64,000 nucleotides of DNA, taken from JAKJEP01 sp964580995. Its GTDB lineage: Bacteria; Planctomycetota; Phycisphaerae; Sedimentisphaerales; SM23-30. The stretch covers positions 17,554 through 81,553 of the forward strand of contig CAZOMV010000010.1 of NCBI GenBank assembly GCA_964580995.1, read 5' to 3'. The translations under genes were made by a program, and so were the position numbers. The notes under the pieces were generated by a model that was given only the letters and a program-made list of their open reading frames with translations, made no database searches and was not told the origin of the DNA. This document shows, in pieces, positions 1 to 9,171 of this stretch. How positions within the stretch are numbered: the first letter of the stretch is position 1; each line of letters opens with the position of its first letter.

Positions 1-24
1 ACCGCACAGGCGGGGGGGGGAAGA

Positions 25-236
25 CACGGCTGACACAGCCGTGGCACAATTATGGAGAGACATGTGATTCATCGACATGTCCACGCAAGCGTGGGCATGG
101 CACCAGCCTTTCGGTCGAAAGGACCCAAACACGGCCGACATGGCCGTGGCACAATTATATGGAGATGCGTAGCGCGCCGGCAACAAGTTGCCGACGCAGG
201 CGAGCTATACAAAAAAACACAGGCGAGACGCCTGTG
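25..236. repeat. Cluster of short hairpin repeats
   Basis: At least six short perfect or near-perfect inverted repeats are packed here: 25-43 (8-bp stem, loop ACA), 76-99 (CATG and CCACGC arms, loop AA), 107-122 (CCTTTCG stem), 130-148 (CACGGCC stem), 178-193 (CGGCAAC stem, loop AA) and 218-236 (CACAGGCG stem, loop AGA). The first, fourth and last are followed by TGGCAC or TGCTAC, which suggests one family of related units. A near-copy of the last unit lies in the opposite orientation at 63423-63445. Open frames across this stretch only translate the repeats. The hairpins are directly visible; their function is unknown. Confidence 0.8.
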
Positions 237-251
237 CTACGTTGCAGGGGG

Positions 252-2033
252 TTAGGGGGTGAACTCGGCGCGGAGGGCGGTGAGCCAGTCGTAGCCGTAT
301 TCGAGGCTGGGTTCGATATAGCTGCCCTCGTACCATTCGTTCCAGGCTTCGATGGTGAGGAAGGGGCGGTGGCGGCGGTCCCGGATGAATTGTTTGGCTT
401 TTTGGAGGAGGAGGCGGAAGTTTTCGGGGGTGGCGCTGGACAGATAGGGGCGGAATTCGCGGGTGTCGATGGGGCGCCAGTCCTGCATGGGCATGAGAGG
501 CAGGAGGAAGTCCTGGCCCAGGGAATCGCTGAGGGTTTGCCAGACGGATTCGTGGGAGGGGATGGTCTGGGAGGGGAAATCCTCCTCCTGCACGATCCAG
601 TGGGAGCCGGCGGAGCGGCCGGCTTTGATGGTTTTGCCGCCCAGGCCGAAGAAGTTGTAGGAGACGACGCTGTCGAAGCCGAGGCGTTTGACGGTTTCGA
701 TATCATGGGGGGAGAGGACATTGCAGGTGACAAAGTAGGGGTCGGGCAGGCTAGCCTGTTGGGCGCGTTGGCGCATGGCGGCGATGAAATCTTTGGCCTT
801 TTCTTCGCTGCCCAGTGCCCGGGTGAAATCCGTGCCGGCCCAGAAGATGACCAGGGGGCGGCCGTCGAGGCGGTAATAGTTCGGCTGGCGGAGGAAATTG
901 TCGATCATGTAGTCGAAGATGTTGAGGGACAGATTATCGAACGGGGCGTGGTTGGTCCACATGACGGCGAAGGGCATGAGGTCGGCGAAGCGGTTGGTGG
1001 GGACGGGCGGGTCGTCGAGCTTTTGCTTGCCGAGGAAGCCGATTTCCAGGGCGCGATTCTGGAAGACGTCGTGGTGGAAGCTGCCGTCCTGGTTGAGAAC
1101 GGGGTACCAGTCCCAGAGCATGAGGTTGATGCCGGATTCGCGCATCCATTTGATGTGCCAGTCGAGGATGGCGGGGTTGCCGTTGGCGTAATACTGAATG
1201 CCGTGGTGGCGGGAGGCGGAGTCGGCGGAATCGTAGAGGAGCGGCTGGCGCCAGGGGCAGCGGAGGGCCATTTTTTCCCAGCCATCCCAGTCGTACTCCG
1301 GCTCCCAGGCGGCGAAATACCAGGCGGCGATGGTCCAGCCGGTATCCAGCGGCTGGACGGGGCCGGGTTTTTCGCGGGCGACGTCGATGCGGGGTGCGGC
1401 GGTGCGGCGGCCGCTGTCCAGGGGTTCGTTATAGAGGGGGATGCATTCGTCCCGGACGGAGGGATCGACGTCCGCCAGGAGTTTGACCCAGTCGAGCTGG
1501 ATTTCGACGCCAGCTTCACTGACGGGATCGATGCGCAGGCGGCTGATCTGGCCGAGGCTGCTGCCCCAGGTGCGGCGGGCGTCGCTACCCTGGCCTTCGA
1601 TGGGGATGGGATTTTGGAGGTCGAGGTAATAGGTGTGCCAGCCTTGCTGGATGCCGAAGAAGAGGAAGCCGTTCCAGTCGCCGTTGGGGGACCAGTAGAA
1701 GAGCTGGCCGCTGCCGGGGCGGGAGGCGGACATGCGGACGGCGAGGAAATTGTAGCGGGCGTCGATGGTTTTATCGCTGAGGTTCAGATAGAAGGCGGGG
1801 TCGGGGGTGTCGGAGGTGAAATGCAAGATGCCATCCTGAAAGGCGGAGCCGCGGACGTTTTGGAGGCCGCTGAGGTCGGCGGGGTCGTTCATATCCCAGG
1901 GGTCCTGCCGGACGGCGGCGGGCCAATCGGAGTAACGGCTGAGGTCGGGGTTGGGGTCGGGTTCGGCAGAAGCGGCTGGGGCACAGATCGAGGCGGAAAT
2001 TATGAGGATAAGAAGCGGGTGAACGGTTTGCAT
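252..2033 (-). CDS. Secreted GH99/WbsX-like protein with N-terminal beta-sandwich
   Basis: A 593-residue protein with a signal peptide (about 1-23, ending in APAASA). Residues about 30-195 look like a carbohydrate-binding-type beta-sandwich (GWHTYYLDLQNP). From about 240 onward the sequence resembles the WbsX/GH99-like TIM-barrel family: WYFAAWEPEYDWDGWE near the barrel start and LTIEAWNEWYEGSYIEP near the C-terminus, a hallmark of that family with likely catalytic glutamates. GH99 enzymes are endo-alpha-mannosidases, but the wider family is functionally mixed, so no substrate is claimed. The start is supported by AGGAG six bases upstream. It is transcribed divergently from the next gene, which has a related fold, so the two probably act on the same glycan outside the cytoplasm. 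Confidence 0.8.
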   Translation of the reverse strand: MQTVHPLLILIISASICAPAASAEPDPNPDLSRYSDWPAAVRQDPWDMNDPADLSGLQNVRGSAFQDGILHFTSDTPDPAFYLNLSDKTIDARYNFLAVRMSASRPGSGQLFYWSPNGDWNGFLFFGIQQGWHTYYLDLQNPIPIEGQGSDARRTWGSSLGQISRLRIDPVSEAGVEIQLDWVKLLADVDPSVRDECIPLYNEPLDSGRRTAAPRIDVAREKPGPVQPLDTGWTIAAWYFAAWEPEYDWDGWEKMALRCPWRQPLLYDSADSASRHHGIQYYANGNPAILDWHIKWMRESGINLMLWDWYPVLNQDGSFHHDVFQNRALEIGFLGKQKLDDPPVPTNRFADLMPFAVMWTNHAPFDNLSLNIFDYMIDNFLRQPNYYRLDGRPLVIFWAGTDFTRALGSEEKAKDFIAAMRQRAQQASLPDPYFVTCNVLSPHDIETVKRLGFDSVVSYNFFGLGGKTIKAGRSAGSHWIVQEEDFPSQTIPSHESVWQTLSDSLGQDFLLPLMPMQDWRPIDTREFRPYLSSATPENFRLLLQKAKQFIRDRRHRPFLTIEAWNEWYEGSYIEPSLEYGYDWLTALRAEFTP

Positions 2034-2179
2034 ACGATTCTCCTAAAAGGAAACCAGCGATAGAATAGCATGAAGAAGCAAGTAGCGTATAGCGAAATCC
2101 GGGTGATATAATGATAAAAAGGTTGCAAAGTTTGGAAAGAAGGGATTAAATCCGGAAAATGATATATGAGGATGAAACG

Positions 2180-3982
2180 ATGTCAGCAAACAGATTCATG
2201 GTTTATTGTTGTATGGGGATGGGGCTGGTTTTTGGCGCGGGGGCGGGCGGCGCGGCGGAGGAACCGGCTGGGGGAGCGGTCGGATGGGATTTGAACAGCG
2301 ATAGTTGGGCGGCGACGGATGCGCTGGGGCGGGAACTGCCGGATTTTGCTACGTGCGGAGAAGTGAAGAAGGATAAGTATGTGGGGATATTTTACTGGAC
2401 GTGGCATACGATGCAGGGCGGTCAGGGGCCGTTTGATGTGACGAAGATCCTGGCGGAGAAGGCGGAGCAGCCGGCGTGGGGGCCGGTGGGGGCGGCGCAT
2501 CACTGGGGGGAGCCGGAGCTGGGGTACTACATCAATACGGATCCGTATGTGATCCGCAGACATGCCTCGATGCTGACGGATGCGGGGGTGGATGTGATTA
2601 TTTTTGACACGACGAATCCGCCGTTTTCGTTCAAGGAATCGTATATGGCGCTGTGCGAGGAGTACCGGCGGATGCGTCAGGAGGGGAACAGCACGCCGCA
2701 GATTGCGTTTCTGGGGCCGTTTGGAGACCCGACGGGGCTGGTGCAGCAGGTGTATGAGGATTTGTATAAGCCGAATTTGTTTGCGGAGCTGTGGTTCCGG
2801 TGGAAGGGCAAACCGCTGATTATGGCGGACCCGGGGTATCTCCAGAATGAGGAATGGAAGGCGTTTTTTACGTTTCGCAAACCGATCCCGTCGTATTTCA
2901 CCGGGCCGGTGGGGCCGGATCAGTGGGGGTGGCTGGAAGTGTATCCGCAGCATGGATTTTATAATGCGGAGAACCAGGTGGAGCAGGCGGCGGTGGGAGT
3001 GGCACAGAATGCGGTGGGCGGGGAGCTGTCGTTTATGAGCCATCGGGACGGGGCGATGGGGCGGAGCTGGCACGGGGGGAAGAAGGAGGCGGGGGCGGAT
3101 GCGGTTTTGTACGGGTGGAATTTCGCGGAGCAGTGGCAGCGGGCGTTTGAGCTGAATCCGGAGTTTGTGTTTATTACGGGGTGGAATGAATGGGTGGCGG
3201 GGCGGTTTCTGGAGTGGTATAAGTATAAGGCGGAGCGGGACAGCCTGCATGCGGACGGGATGTTCGTGGATGAATACAACCAGGAGTACAGCCGGGACAT
3301 CGAGCCGATGAAGGGCGGGCATACGGACAATTATTATTATCAGATGATTTCGTATATCCGGCGGTTTAAGGGGATGCGGGCGGCGCCGGCGGCTTCGGGG
3401 GAAAAGACGATAGTCATCGATGGGGATTTTTCCGACTGGCAGGAGGTGGGGCCGGAATATCGGGATACGATTGGCGATACGATCCACCGGGATCACCGGG
3501 GGTACGGCAGCACGCATTATACGGATACCACGGGGCGGAACGATTTGGTGATGATGAAGGCGGCGCGGGATGGGGAGGCGGTTTATTTTTATGCCCAGGC
3601 GCGGGAGAAGATCACGCCTTATACCGATCCGCAATGGATGCTGCTGTTTATCGACGCGGACGGGGACTGGCGGACGGGGTGGCAGGGGTATGATTTTGTG
3701 GTGAATCAGGCGGTGGTGAATGAATCGACCACCACGCTGAAGAAAAATGTGGGAAACGGGCGGGAGTGGAAGCCGGCGGGGGAGTTACAATATAAAGTGG
3801 TGGATAATAAAATGGAATTGCGGATCCCGCAGGAACTGCTGGGGCTGGGAAAAACGGGGCCGGTGGCTTTTGATTTCCACTGGGCGGACAATATGCAGAA
3901 GGAAGGGGATATTATCGAGTTTGCCGTCAGCGGGGACAGTGCGCCTAACCGGCGGTTCAATTACCGGTATTCCGGGCGATAA
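2180..3982 (+). CDS. Secreted GH71/GH99-like TIM-barrel protein with C-terminal CBM9-like domain
   Basis: A 600-residue protein. ATG 2180 is preferred over the in-frame ATG 2159 because GAGG lies just upstream of it and it gives a clean signal peptide (MSANRFMVYCCMGMGLVFGA). Residues about 50-395 form a barrel-like region containing YVGIFYWTWHT, DVIIFDTTNPPFSF and FVFITGWNEW, the GWNEW motif matching the WbsX/GH99-like group. Residues about 410-600 begin IDGDFSDW and read like a CBM9/DOMON-type sugar-binding domain. Codons are strikingly G-ending (GCG, GGG, CCG), opposite to the C-ending codons of genes near 57 kb. The 146-bp gap to the divergent gene holds TATAAT at 2107-2112 without a good -35. 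Confidence 0.8.
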   Translation: MSANRFMVYCCMGMGLVFGAGAGGAAEEPAGGAVGWDLNSDSWAATDALGRELPDFATCGEVKKDKYVGIFYWTWHTMQGGQGPFDVTKILAEKAEQPAWGPVGAAHHWGEPELGYYINTDPYVIRRHASMLTDAGVDVIIFDTTNPPFSFKESYMALCEEYRRMRQEGNSTPQIAFLGPFGDPTGLVQQVYEDLYKPNLFAELWFRWKGKPLIMADPGYLQNEEWKAFFTFRKPIPSYFTGPVGPDQWGWLEVYPQHGFYNAENQVEQAAVGVAQNAVGGELSFMSHRDGAMGRSWHGGKKEAGADAVLYGWNFAEQWQRAFELNPEFVFITGWNEWVAGRFLEWYKYKAERDSLHADGMFVDEYNQEYSRDIEPMKGGHTDNYYYQMISYIRRFKGMRAAPAASGEKTIVIDGDFSDWQEVGPEYRDTIGDTIHRDHRGYGSTHYTDTTGRNDLVMMKAARDGEAVYFYAQAREKITPYTDPQWMLLFIDADGDWRTGWQGYDFVVNQAVVNESTTTLKKNVGNGREWKPAGELQYKVVDNKMELRIPQELLGLGKTGPVAFDFHWADNMQKEGDIIEFAVSGDSAPNRRFNYRYSGR

Positions 3983-4004
3983 AATCGATCTTTACCTTAA
4001 CTAT

Positions 4005-7000
4005 TTATTGATAGCCGATGGTCTGGAGCTGGGTCTCGAAGTCGGCCGGCAAGTCAGCCAGAGGTTTGTTGGTTTCGGAGGCGGCGTGGCGGATCAGGTT
4101 GCGCAGCAGCCGTTCGGCGGCCGGGTCTTCGCCCAACCGCTCGCAAATGCCGAGCGTGTTCAAAATAAAACGTCCCGCCCCCAGTTGGTAAACCGCAATT
4201 AATATGCCCGAATCATAGGCAAAGGAGGTGTTGATTGAAGCGGCGGGCAATTCGGCTGGAGCGTCCAGATCGCACCATCGGGCATCGGAAATCAGGCTGC
4301 GATAGAAGGTGTAATCCATCAGGCCGCCCGCGGGCAAACCATCGAAAACAGGATGCTTCTTCGTCCACGGATCATGGACGTAAAACCAATCGGAGCTAAG
4401 GTTCAGCCTTCCTTTGTTCTTGAGCGGCGCCCAGCCGACTGGGTTGTCGCCCTTTTGAAATACCTGGGGAGCGAGGAAGATGGCTGTCGAGCCTCGGGCG
4501 ATATGCTGGGCCAAAGCCCGCCACTGGCCGGTGTCCGCGGCCGGTGTGCGTCCGACCACGATCACTTCACGGGCCATCTGGCGGCCAACGGCCAGCGGAT
4601 GCGACTTCACGCCCCGCTGAGCAATCCATTTTGCTACCACCGGTTCGTCGCCCCAAAGGGCGATGTCGGTTTCCACCTCGGGCATCTCCGCGGCGTCAGT
4701 CACGTAAAAATCAGCCGTGCCGCCCGCCGCCGCCCCGCCCCGCTCGAACGCCGCTGCGAACTGGTACTTGCCCGATGGCCCGTCCATGACGACGTCTTCC
4801 TCGAAAAACGGGATCGCCATCGGCTGCTGGGGCCGGACCTTGGGGTCCTGAATCGTCACGTTCACGGTCTTGTCGAATACGGTCCGATTATCCGGGCCGA
4901 TGATTTGCAGATGGATCGGGTACTCGCCGGGCAAGAGCGCGTTTTCGTTCGCCAGGACGGCTTTCAGTTGTACCTTGCCGCCGCGATAGGCGTGATAAGG
5001 TTCCGGGAACAGGCAGAGCCGCAGCGGGTAGAAACTGTCGAACATCGCGTCGGTGGCGCCGGGTTTCAGGTCGCGGAACTCCGTGCCCGTGGCGCCTTCG
5101 CCGCACGAGCCGTGATCGTAGGTGCCCGACAGGCTGTAACCGATGCAGGCAGGGTTTGCGCGGATGGCGTTCATCCCCGTCAAACGTAACCCGGCCATTT
5201 TCGCCACGCACAGGCGGAAATAGTTTTCCTGCGTCCCGAACGTATCGGCCATGTTCCACTTTTTCCAGTCGGCCAGGAAGGAGTTGTAAAAGCCGCGATA
5301 CAGGTCGGCGTCTTCCGATTGCCCCAGCCCGATCTGCTCATAATGAAGCAGTTGCCGCGGCAAATCCACCGCGCTGGCCACCCCGTATTCCGAAAGAAAC
5401 ACGGGCTTGCCCGGCTGGTAGTCGCGCAGATCGCTAATTTGTGCGGGCAGGTGCGGAATACGCTGGTAGCGATGTTCATCGCGCAAGGTGTCTTCCCAGT
5501 CCGTTTGCCCCGGATTGCACAAAGCGCCGAAATCGCGCGTCCATCCCTGAGAAGGTTTGAACAGTTTGAACGTAGCGGGGTCGATTTCCTTACCCGAGGC
5601 AAAGGAACCGGCAGTCCACGGATTTTTATCATCATTTTTTTCCGTAAAGGCGCTGATATCGTAAACGGTTCCGCCCAGGCGGATCGTGGCGGCCAATGCC
5701 GTGGTATCGCCGCCGTAATTGCCGTTGCCACAGCCGACGGCGAAATCGATGGTATCGCCAGCCTGGACGGAAACGGTTTTTTCACAGGCGGCCTCGTTGC
5801 CGCGGCCGCCGACGTTGATGGCGTCGTCGAAAATCACACGGCCTTGATGCAATACGTGCACGTCGGTTGTCGCCTGTCCCGCGATGCCGGTGAATTTCAC
5901 GTTCACCACGCAGGAGCCGTTCCGGGGCGCGGTCCACCGCAAAACCCCGTACGAGCCGTCCGGCCCCGGGTGCAGACTGGCCTGACCGGGCTTCCAAACG
6001 ATCCCCGGCCCCTGGATATCGTGATCGGTTTCGTTCCGCGCTGCGCAGGGTTCCGGCCCCGCCTCTCCGTTCCACAGCGTCAGCCCCTCCGGCGAACCGC
6101 CGCTCCGCGGAATGAATTGTTCCAGGCCGCTGTTAAGGATCACGACCCGCGTGTCATCGAGCGAACGCACCAGCGGCAGCATATTCACGGCATGGCGGAA
6201 AATCGCGCCGTTGCCGGTCTCGTTCAACAAGCCCCACATTACTACGCTGGGATGGTTCCGGTCGCGGGTGATCATGCCGCGAATCGCGGTGTCGAACCGA
6301 TCGGGCATCTGCGGCGAATCGCTCCACTGCCAGCCCACCGCCGATTCCTGATACACCAGCAGCCCGATCTCGTCGCAATAGTCAAGTTGGCGGCGGTCGG
6401 CGATCTCGCAGAAAAAGCGAATCATGTTAAAGCCCATCGCTTTTGAGTTCAACAGATCGCGACGCAGCAGATCCGGATCCAGCGGCAGCCGGTGGCCGCC
6501 CGGAAACATGTTGCCGGAATGCGAGCTTTTCAAAAAGATGCGCCGTCCGTTCAAGCGGAAGGCCCCGTCCACGAAGCGGAAATCGCGGAATCCGCACTGC
6601 GCCGACACCTCGTTACCGGCATCTGACTGGGGGACATGAACGCGGGCGGTAACGCGATATAAATACGGATCGCCCAAATCCCAAAGATGCGGCTGATCGA
6701 CTTTCAGGCTCGTTTCCACCAGCGTATCACCCGGTGAAACCGAACGGCTCAAAGTGAGACTCTGCAATGTTTCGCCGGCAGAGGCCGGGGCCACGGCCAC
6801 TTGCAGACGTGCCTCAGCCGGCTCCTTCCCGGCGTTGCGAATATTGGCCGCAATGCGGATTTCTCCGGTCGCGCAGTCAGGCCGCACAAATAAATTCTCG
6901 ATCCGCACCACCGGCGCCACCAGCAGTTCCACCGAATCGACCAGCCCGCCGAACTGATATTCACTGCCGACCGGGCGGTGCGGCCGCCGCCCCCGCTGCG

Positions 7001-7511
7001 GCGTGTTCCCAATCGACAGCCCGTCGATCGGCTGGTCCGTCGGACTCAGCACCCGCACCGCGATATGGTTAACGGCCCCCGGCGAAACGGCCTCCGTCAC
7101 ATCGAACGTAAACGGCTCATCGCCCCCCTCATGCCGGCCCACATGGACCTCGTTCACCCAGACGTCGGCCAGATAATTGACCATCCAGAACCGCAGCAGA
7201 TACCGCCCTTCCGCCTGCGGATGGACGGGAACTGTCACGTCGCGCCAATACCACGCCACCCCGTGGCAGCCCGGCAGGGCATTTTGGTAAACACCCGGCA
7301 CACCGACCTTCTTCGCCTCCGGCCGCGGCGCTCGCTGCCAATTCTCGTCCCGGCCGACGTTCTTTTCGTCAAACGCCACCAGCCAGTCCGCTCCATCCAG
7401 GGAGACGGACGTAGAAGATTTTACCATTACGGGAGAATCGGCGGCGGCAACCTGGGGCAAAAGACCGGACAATATTACCGCAATCCCAAGTCTCACATTA
7501 CTCTTTATCAT
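4005..7511 (-). CDS. Secreted glycoside hydrolase family 2 enzyme with domain inserted in the barrel
   Basis: An 1168-residue protein with a signal peptide (1-24). It shows GH2 architecture: sugar-binding beta-sandwich (about 60-195, YLLRFWMVNYLADVWVNEV), Ig-like domain (about 205-310) and TIM barrel from about 315 (FRLNGRRIFLK). The probable acid/base is E431 in WGLLNETGNG and the probable nucleophile E708 in FLSEYG. These are 277 residues apart, whereas about 76-85 is normal (82 in the other GH2 here). The extra stretch, about 480-670, contains a beta-rich module (GSCVVNVKFTGIAG, SVQAGDTIDFAVGCG). The C-terminal part resembles the accessory domains of beta-galactosidase-like proteins. Beta-galactosidase, glucuronidase and mannosidase are all possible. 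ATG 7511 has GAGGT upstream. Confidence 0.88.
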   Translation of the reverse strand: MIKSNVRLGIAVILSGLLPQVAAADSPVMVKSSTSVSLDGADWLVAFDEKNVGRDENWQRAPRPEAKKVGVPGVYQNALPGCHGVAWYWRDVTVPVHPQAEGRYLLRFWMVNYLADVWVNEVHVGRHEGGDEPFTFDVTEAVSPGAVNHIAVRVLSPTDQPIDGLSIGNTPQRGRRPHRPVGSEYQFGGLVDSVELLVAPVVRIENLFVRPDCATGEIRIAANIRNAGKEPAEARLQVAVAPASAGETLQSLTLSRSVSPGDTLVETSLKVDQPHLWDLGDPYLYRVTARVHVPQSDAGNEVSAQCGFRDFRFVDGAFRLNGRRIFLKSSHSGNMFPGGHRLPLDPDLLRRDLLNSKAMGFNMIRFFCEIADRRQLDYCDEIGLLVYQESAVGWQWSDSPQMPDRFDTAIRGMITRDRNHPSVVMWGLLNETGNGAIFRHAVNMLPLVRSLDDTRVVILNSGLEQFIPRSGGSPEGLTLWNGEAGPEPCAARNETDHDIQGPGIVWKPGQASLHPGPDGSYGVLRWTAPRNGSCVVNVKFTGIAGQATTDVHVLHQGRVIFDDAINVGGRGNEAACEKTVSVQAGDTIDFAVGCGNGNYGGDTTALAATIRLGGTVYDISAFTEKNDDKNPWTAGSFASGKEIDPATFKLFKPSQGWTRDFGALCNPGQTDWEDTLRDEHRYQRIPHLPAQISDLRDYQPGKPVFLSEYGVASAVDLPRQLLHYEQIGLGQSEDADLYRGFYNSFLADWKKWNMADTFGTQENYFRLCVAKMAGLRLTGMNAIRANPACIGYSLSGTYDHGSCGEGATGTEFRDLKPGATDAMFDSFYPLRLCLFPEPYHAYRGGKVQLKAVLANENALLPGEYPIHLQIIGPDNRTVFDKTVNVTIQDPKVRPQQPMAIPFFEEDVVMDGPSGKYQFAAAFERGGAAAGGTADFYVTDAAEMPEVETDIALWGDEPVVAKWIAQRGVKSHPLAVGRQMAREVIVVGRTPAADTGQWRALAQHIARGSTAIFLAPQVFQKGDNPVGWAPLKNKGRLNLSSDWFYVHDPWTKKHPVFDGLPAGGLMDYTFYRSLISDARWCDLDAPAELPAASINTSFAYDSGILIAVYQLGAGRFILNTLGICERLGEDPAAERLLRNLIRHAASETNKPLADLPADFETQLQTIGYQ

Positions 7512-7807
7512 ATGGGTTACCTCAAATTTAAGTCAGACAAGCAGATTTTTGCGACGTAAAATTCTCTGCTTTACAAATGCAGAAATTTCACATGCTTTCC
7601 ATTATTCCTGATACGATATAAGAACTCCAACTAAACCAGATACATGTTACTATTTGAACATTTCTAGTCACTTCTATCCATTTTTAGACACGTTTTCAAT
7701 ATAAAAATGGTTTTCCTCCGAAAAAGTGGGGAAATTGTTCGGATAACCATTGCCAGGAAATATGAATTCAATCCCGCGTTCGGGAAATGAATGGATACGT
7801 TCCTGTT

Positions 7808-8767
7808 TTACAATGAGGAGAAGAACCGGAAGGCGTGGTCCTCGATCTGGGGGAGGGTTTCGTGGCCGTGGTCGTTGTAGAGGAGCATTTGTTTGGGGGC
7901 GCGGATTTTATTGTAGGCGGCGAACTGGGTGGACGGCGGGCAGAGATTGTCGCGCATGGTAATGGCCATCAGAGTCTGTCCCTTGATGCGGGGGGCCAGA
8001 TTCTGGACATCGATATAACCCAGTCTGGTAAAGATTTCATTTTCGCGCAGGTGCAGCGGGTCAAAGAGGCGGAAGTATTGCCGCAATTCGATGTAAGGGG
8101 GTGTTTCCAGGTCCAGTTCCCAGACCCGCTGGTAGTCACTGAGGAAGGGATAGACCGGCAGAAGTTTTTTGATACGGGGCTCCAGTGCGGCACAGGCGAG
8201 GGTGAGGGCGCCACCCTGGGAAAAGCCGCGGGCGCCGACGCGGTTTTCATCCACCTGGTCCATGGCCATTACCAGGCCCGCCAGTTGGGCGGTGTCGAGG
8301 AAGATCTGGCGATAGAGCATATTTTCAGGCTGGTCGTTGAGGCCGCGAATGATGTGGCCGTGCACGGTGCCGCCCTTGACGACGCCGGCATCTTCGGAGA
8401 AGCCGCCCTGCCCGCGGCAGTCCAGGGCGGCGACGACAAAGCCGGCGGCCACATAGGCCAGCTTGGAATACCAGTCGCCGCAGTTGCCCATATAGCCGTG
8501 AAACTCCAGGAGAGCGGGGCAAGGTTTATCACTAGAACGGGGGCGCAGCAGTTTGGCGTGAATGCGGGCGCCGCGGACGCCGGTGAAATACAGATCAAAA
8601 CAATCGGCAAATGGGGCTGTGAAATCGGCGGGAACCAACTCGACCTGCGGGTCCACCTGGTGCATTTCCGCCAGGGCTGCCTGCCAGTAGGAATCCAAAT
8701 CCGCTGGGCAGGGACTTTTACCCTGATATTGACGCAATTCCTCAATCGTCATCTCCTCGATACGCAT
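7808..8767 (-). CDS. CE7 acetyl xylan esterase / cephalosporin-C deacetylase-like
   Basis: A 319-residue alpha/beta hydrolase of carbohydrate esterase family 7, full length for the family (about 320). Family signatures are present: RGQGG (118-122) and the nucleophile elbow GFSQGG with Ser183; Asp273 (MRDN) and His302 (HGHE) complete the triad. CE7 enzymes remove acetyl groups from small xylo-oligosaccharides and other acetylated sugars and are usually cytoplasmic hexamers; no signal peptide is seen here, which agrees. GGAG precedes the ATG. It is co-directional with the GH2 gene downstream but separated by 296 bp, so a separate promoter for GH2 is likely. Confidence 0.93.
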   Translation of the reverse strand: MRIEEMTIEELRQYQGKSPCPADLDSYWQAALAEMHQVDPQVELVPADFTAPFADCFDLYFTGVRGARIHAKLLRPRSSDKPCPALLEFHGYMGNCGDWYSKLAYVAAGFVVAALDCRGQGGFSEDAGVVKGGTVHGHIIRGLNDQPENMLYRQIFLDTAQLAGLVMAMDQVDENRVGARGFSQGGALTLACAALEPRIKKLLPVYPFLSDYQRVWELDLETPPYIELRQYFRLFDPLHLRENEIFTRLGYIDVQNLAPRIKGQTLMAITMRDNLCPPSTQFAAYNKIRAPKQMLLYNDHGHETLPQIEDHAFRFFSSL

Positions 8768-8877
8768 AAGATCAATCTCCGCAAGAAGTAATAGCTATCA
8801 GCCGGTGAACGAACCTGCTGCACAGTTGCTCTTATAAACCAAAAGTGGAACAATTACAACCGGCAGCGGAGAAATAA

Positions 8878-8969
8878 TGACGCCAGCGTCAAAAACTCGC
8901 CGTCCCCTTGTTATCGGGGCGCCAGAGCTGTTTTTGGAAGTCCATATTGACTTTTGGCGTTTCCGTCAA
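8878..8969 (+). repeat. 92-bp dispersed element, copy A
   Basis: One of three copies of a 92-bp sequence (others at 14489-14580 and 56770-56861). Hand alignment gives about 88-91% identity between copies without gaps. The ends are imperfect terminal inverted repeats: TGACGCCAGCGTCAAAA at the left and the complement of TGACGGAAACGCCAAAA at the right (13 of 17 match). An internal CCCC...GGGG stem and the block GCCAGAGCTGTTTTTGG are kept in all copies. No coding capacity. It resembles a MITE or REP-like element. Confidence 0.85.
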
Positions 8970-9035
8970 TATGAAAAATTTTACCTGCCGCCTTGCAAGT
9001 TGCGATTAAGCGGTTACACTAGGCCACTAATTAGC

Positions 9036-9064
9036 TTGACAAACGGGCCTGATTGGTATATAAA
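9036..9064 (+). promoter_or_regulatory. Sigma-70-like promoter of the MFS-HEAT gene
   Basis: A perfect TTGACA -35 (9036-9041), a 17-bp spacer and TATAAA as -10 (9059-9064). Transcription would start near 9071, giving a leader of about 100 nt before the start codon at 9172. It lies just downstream of dispersed element A. Confidence 0.7.
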
Positions 9065-9171
9065 GTATTATCTATAAACGAGATAGCTAGCCCTAAAAAT
9101 TTGAGTATCCTCCCGTCCGGATCGCGGAATGCAAGGAACGGGCTTTTTATAAGATTATTGTCCGGCAAGAA

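Larger units (their letters stand above)
8768..9171. other. Intergenic region with 92-bp repeat and sigma-70-like promoter
   Basis: This divergent spacer between the CE7 esterase and the MFS-HEAT gene holds copy A of the 92-bp dispersed element (8878-8969) and a strong sigma-70-like promoter reading toward the MFS gene (9036-9064). No convincing gene is present; a 66-codon frame starting at 8877 lies mostly inside the repeat. Confidence 0.7.

Noticed and set aside
25..240. CRISPR array
   Set aside because: The hairpins are not regularly spaced, the units differ, and there are no cas genes in the window.
159..2063. A 634-codon open frame on the plus strand opposite the WbsX-like gene
   Set aside because: Its translation is Gly/Val/Glu-rich low-complexity sequence without a domain or signal peptide. 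The minus-strand frame has a signal peptide, ribosome-binding site and clear family motifs. Long antisense frames are expected in GC-rich DNA.
3983..4004. Bidirectional terminator between the convergent GH99-like and GH2 genes
   Set aside because: The 22-bp gap has no stem-loop with a T-run.
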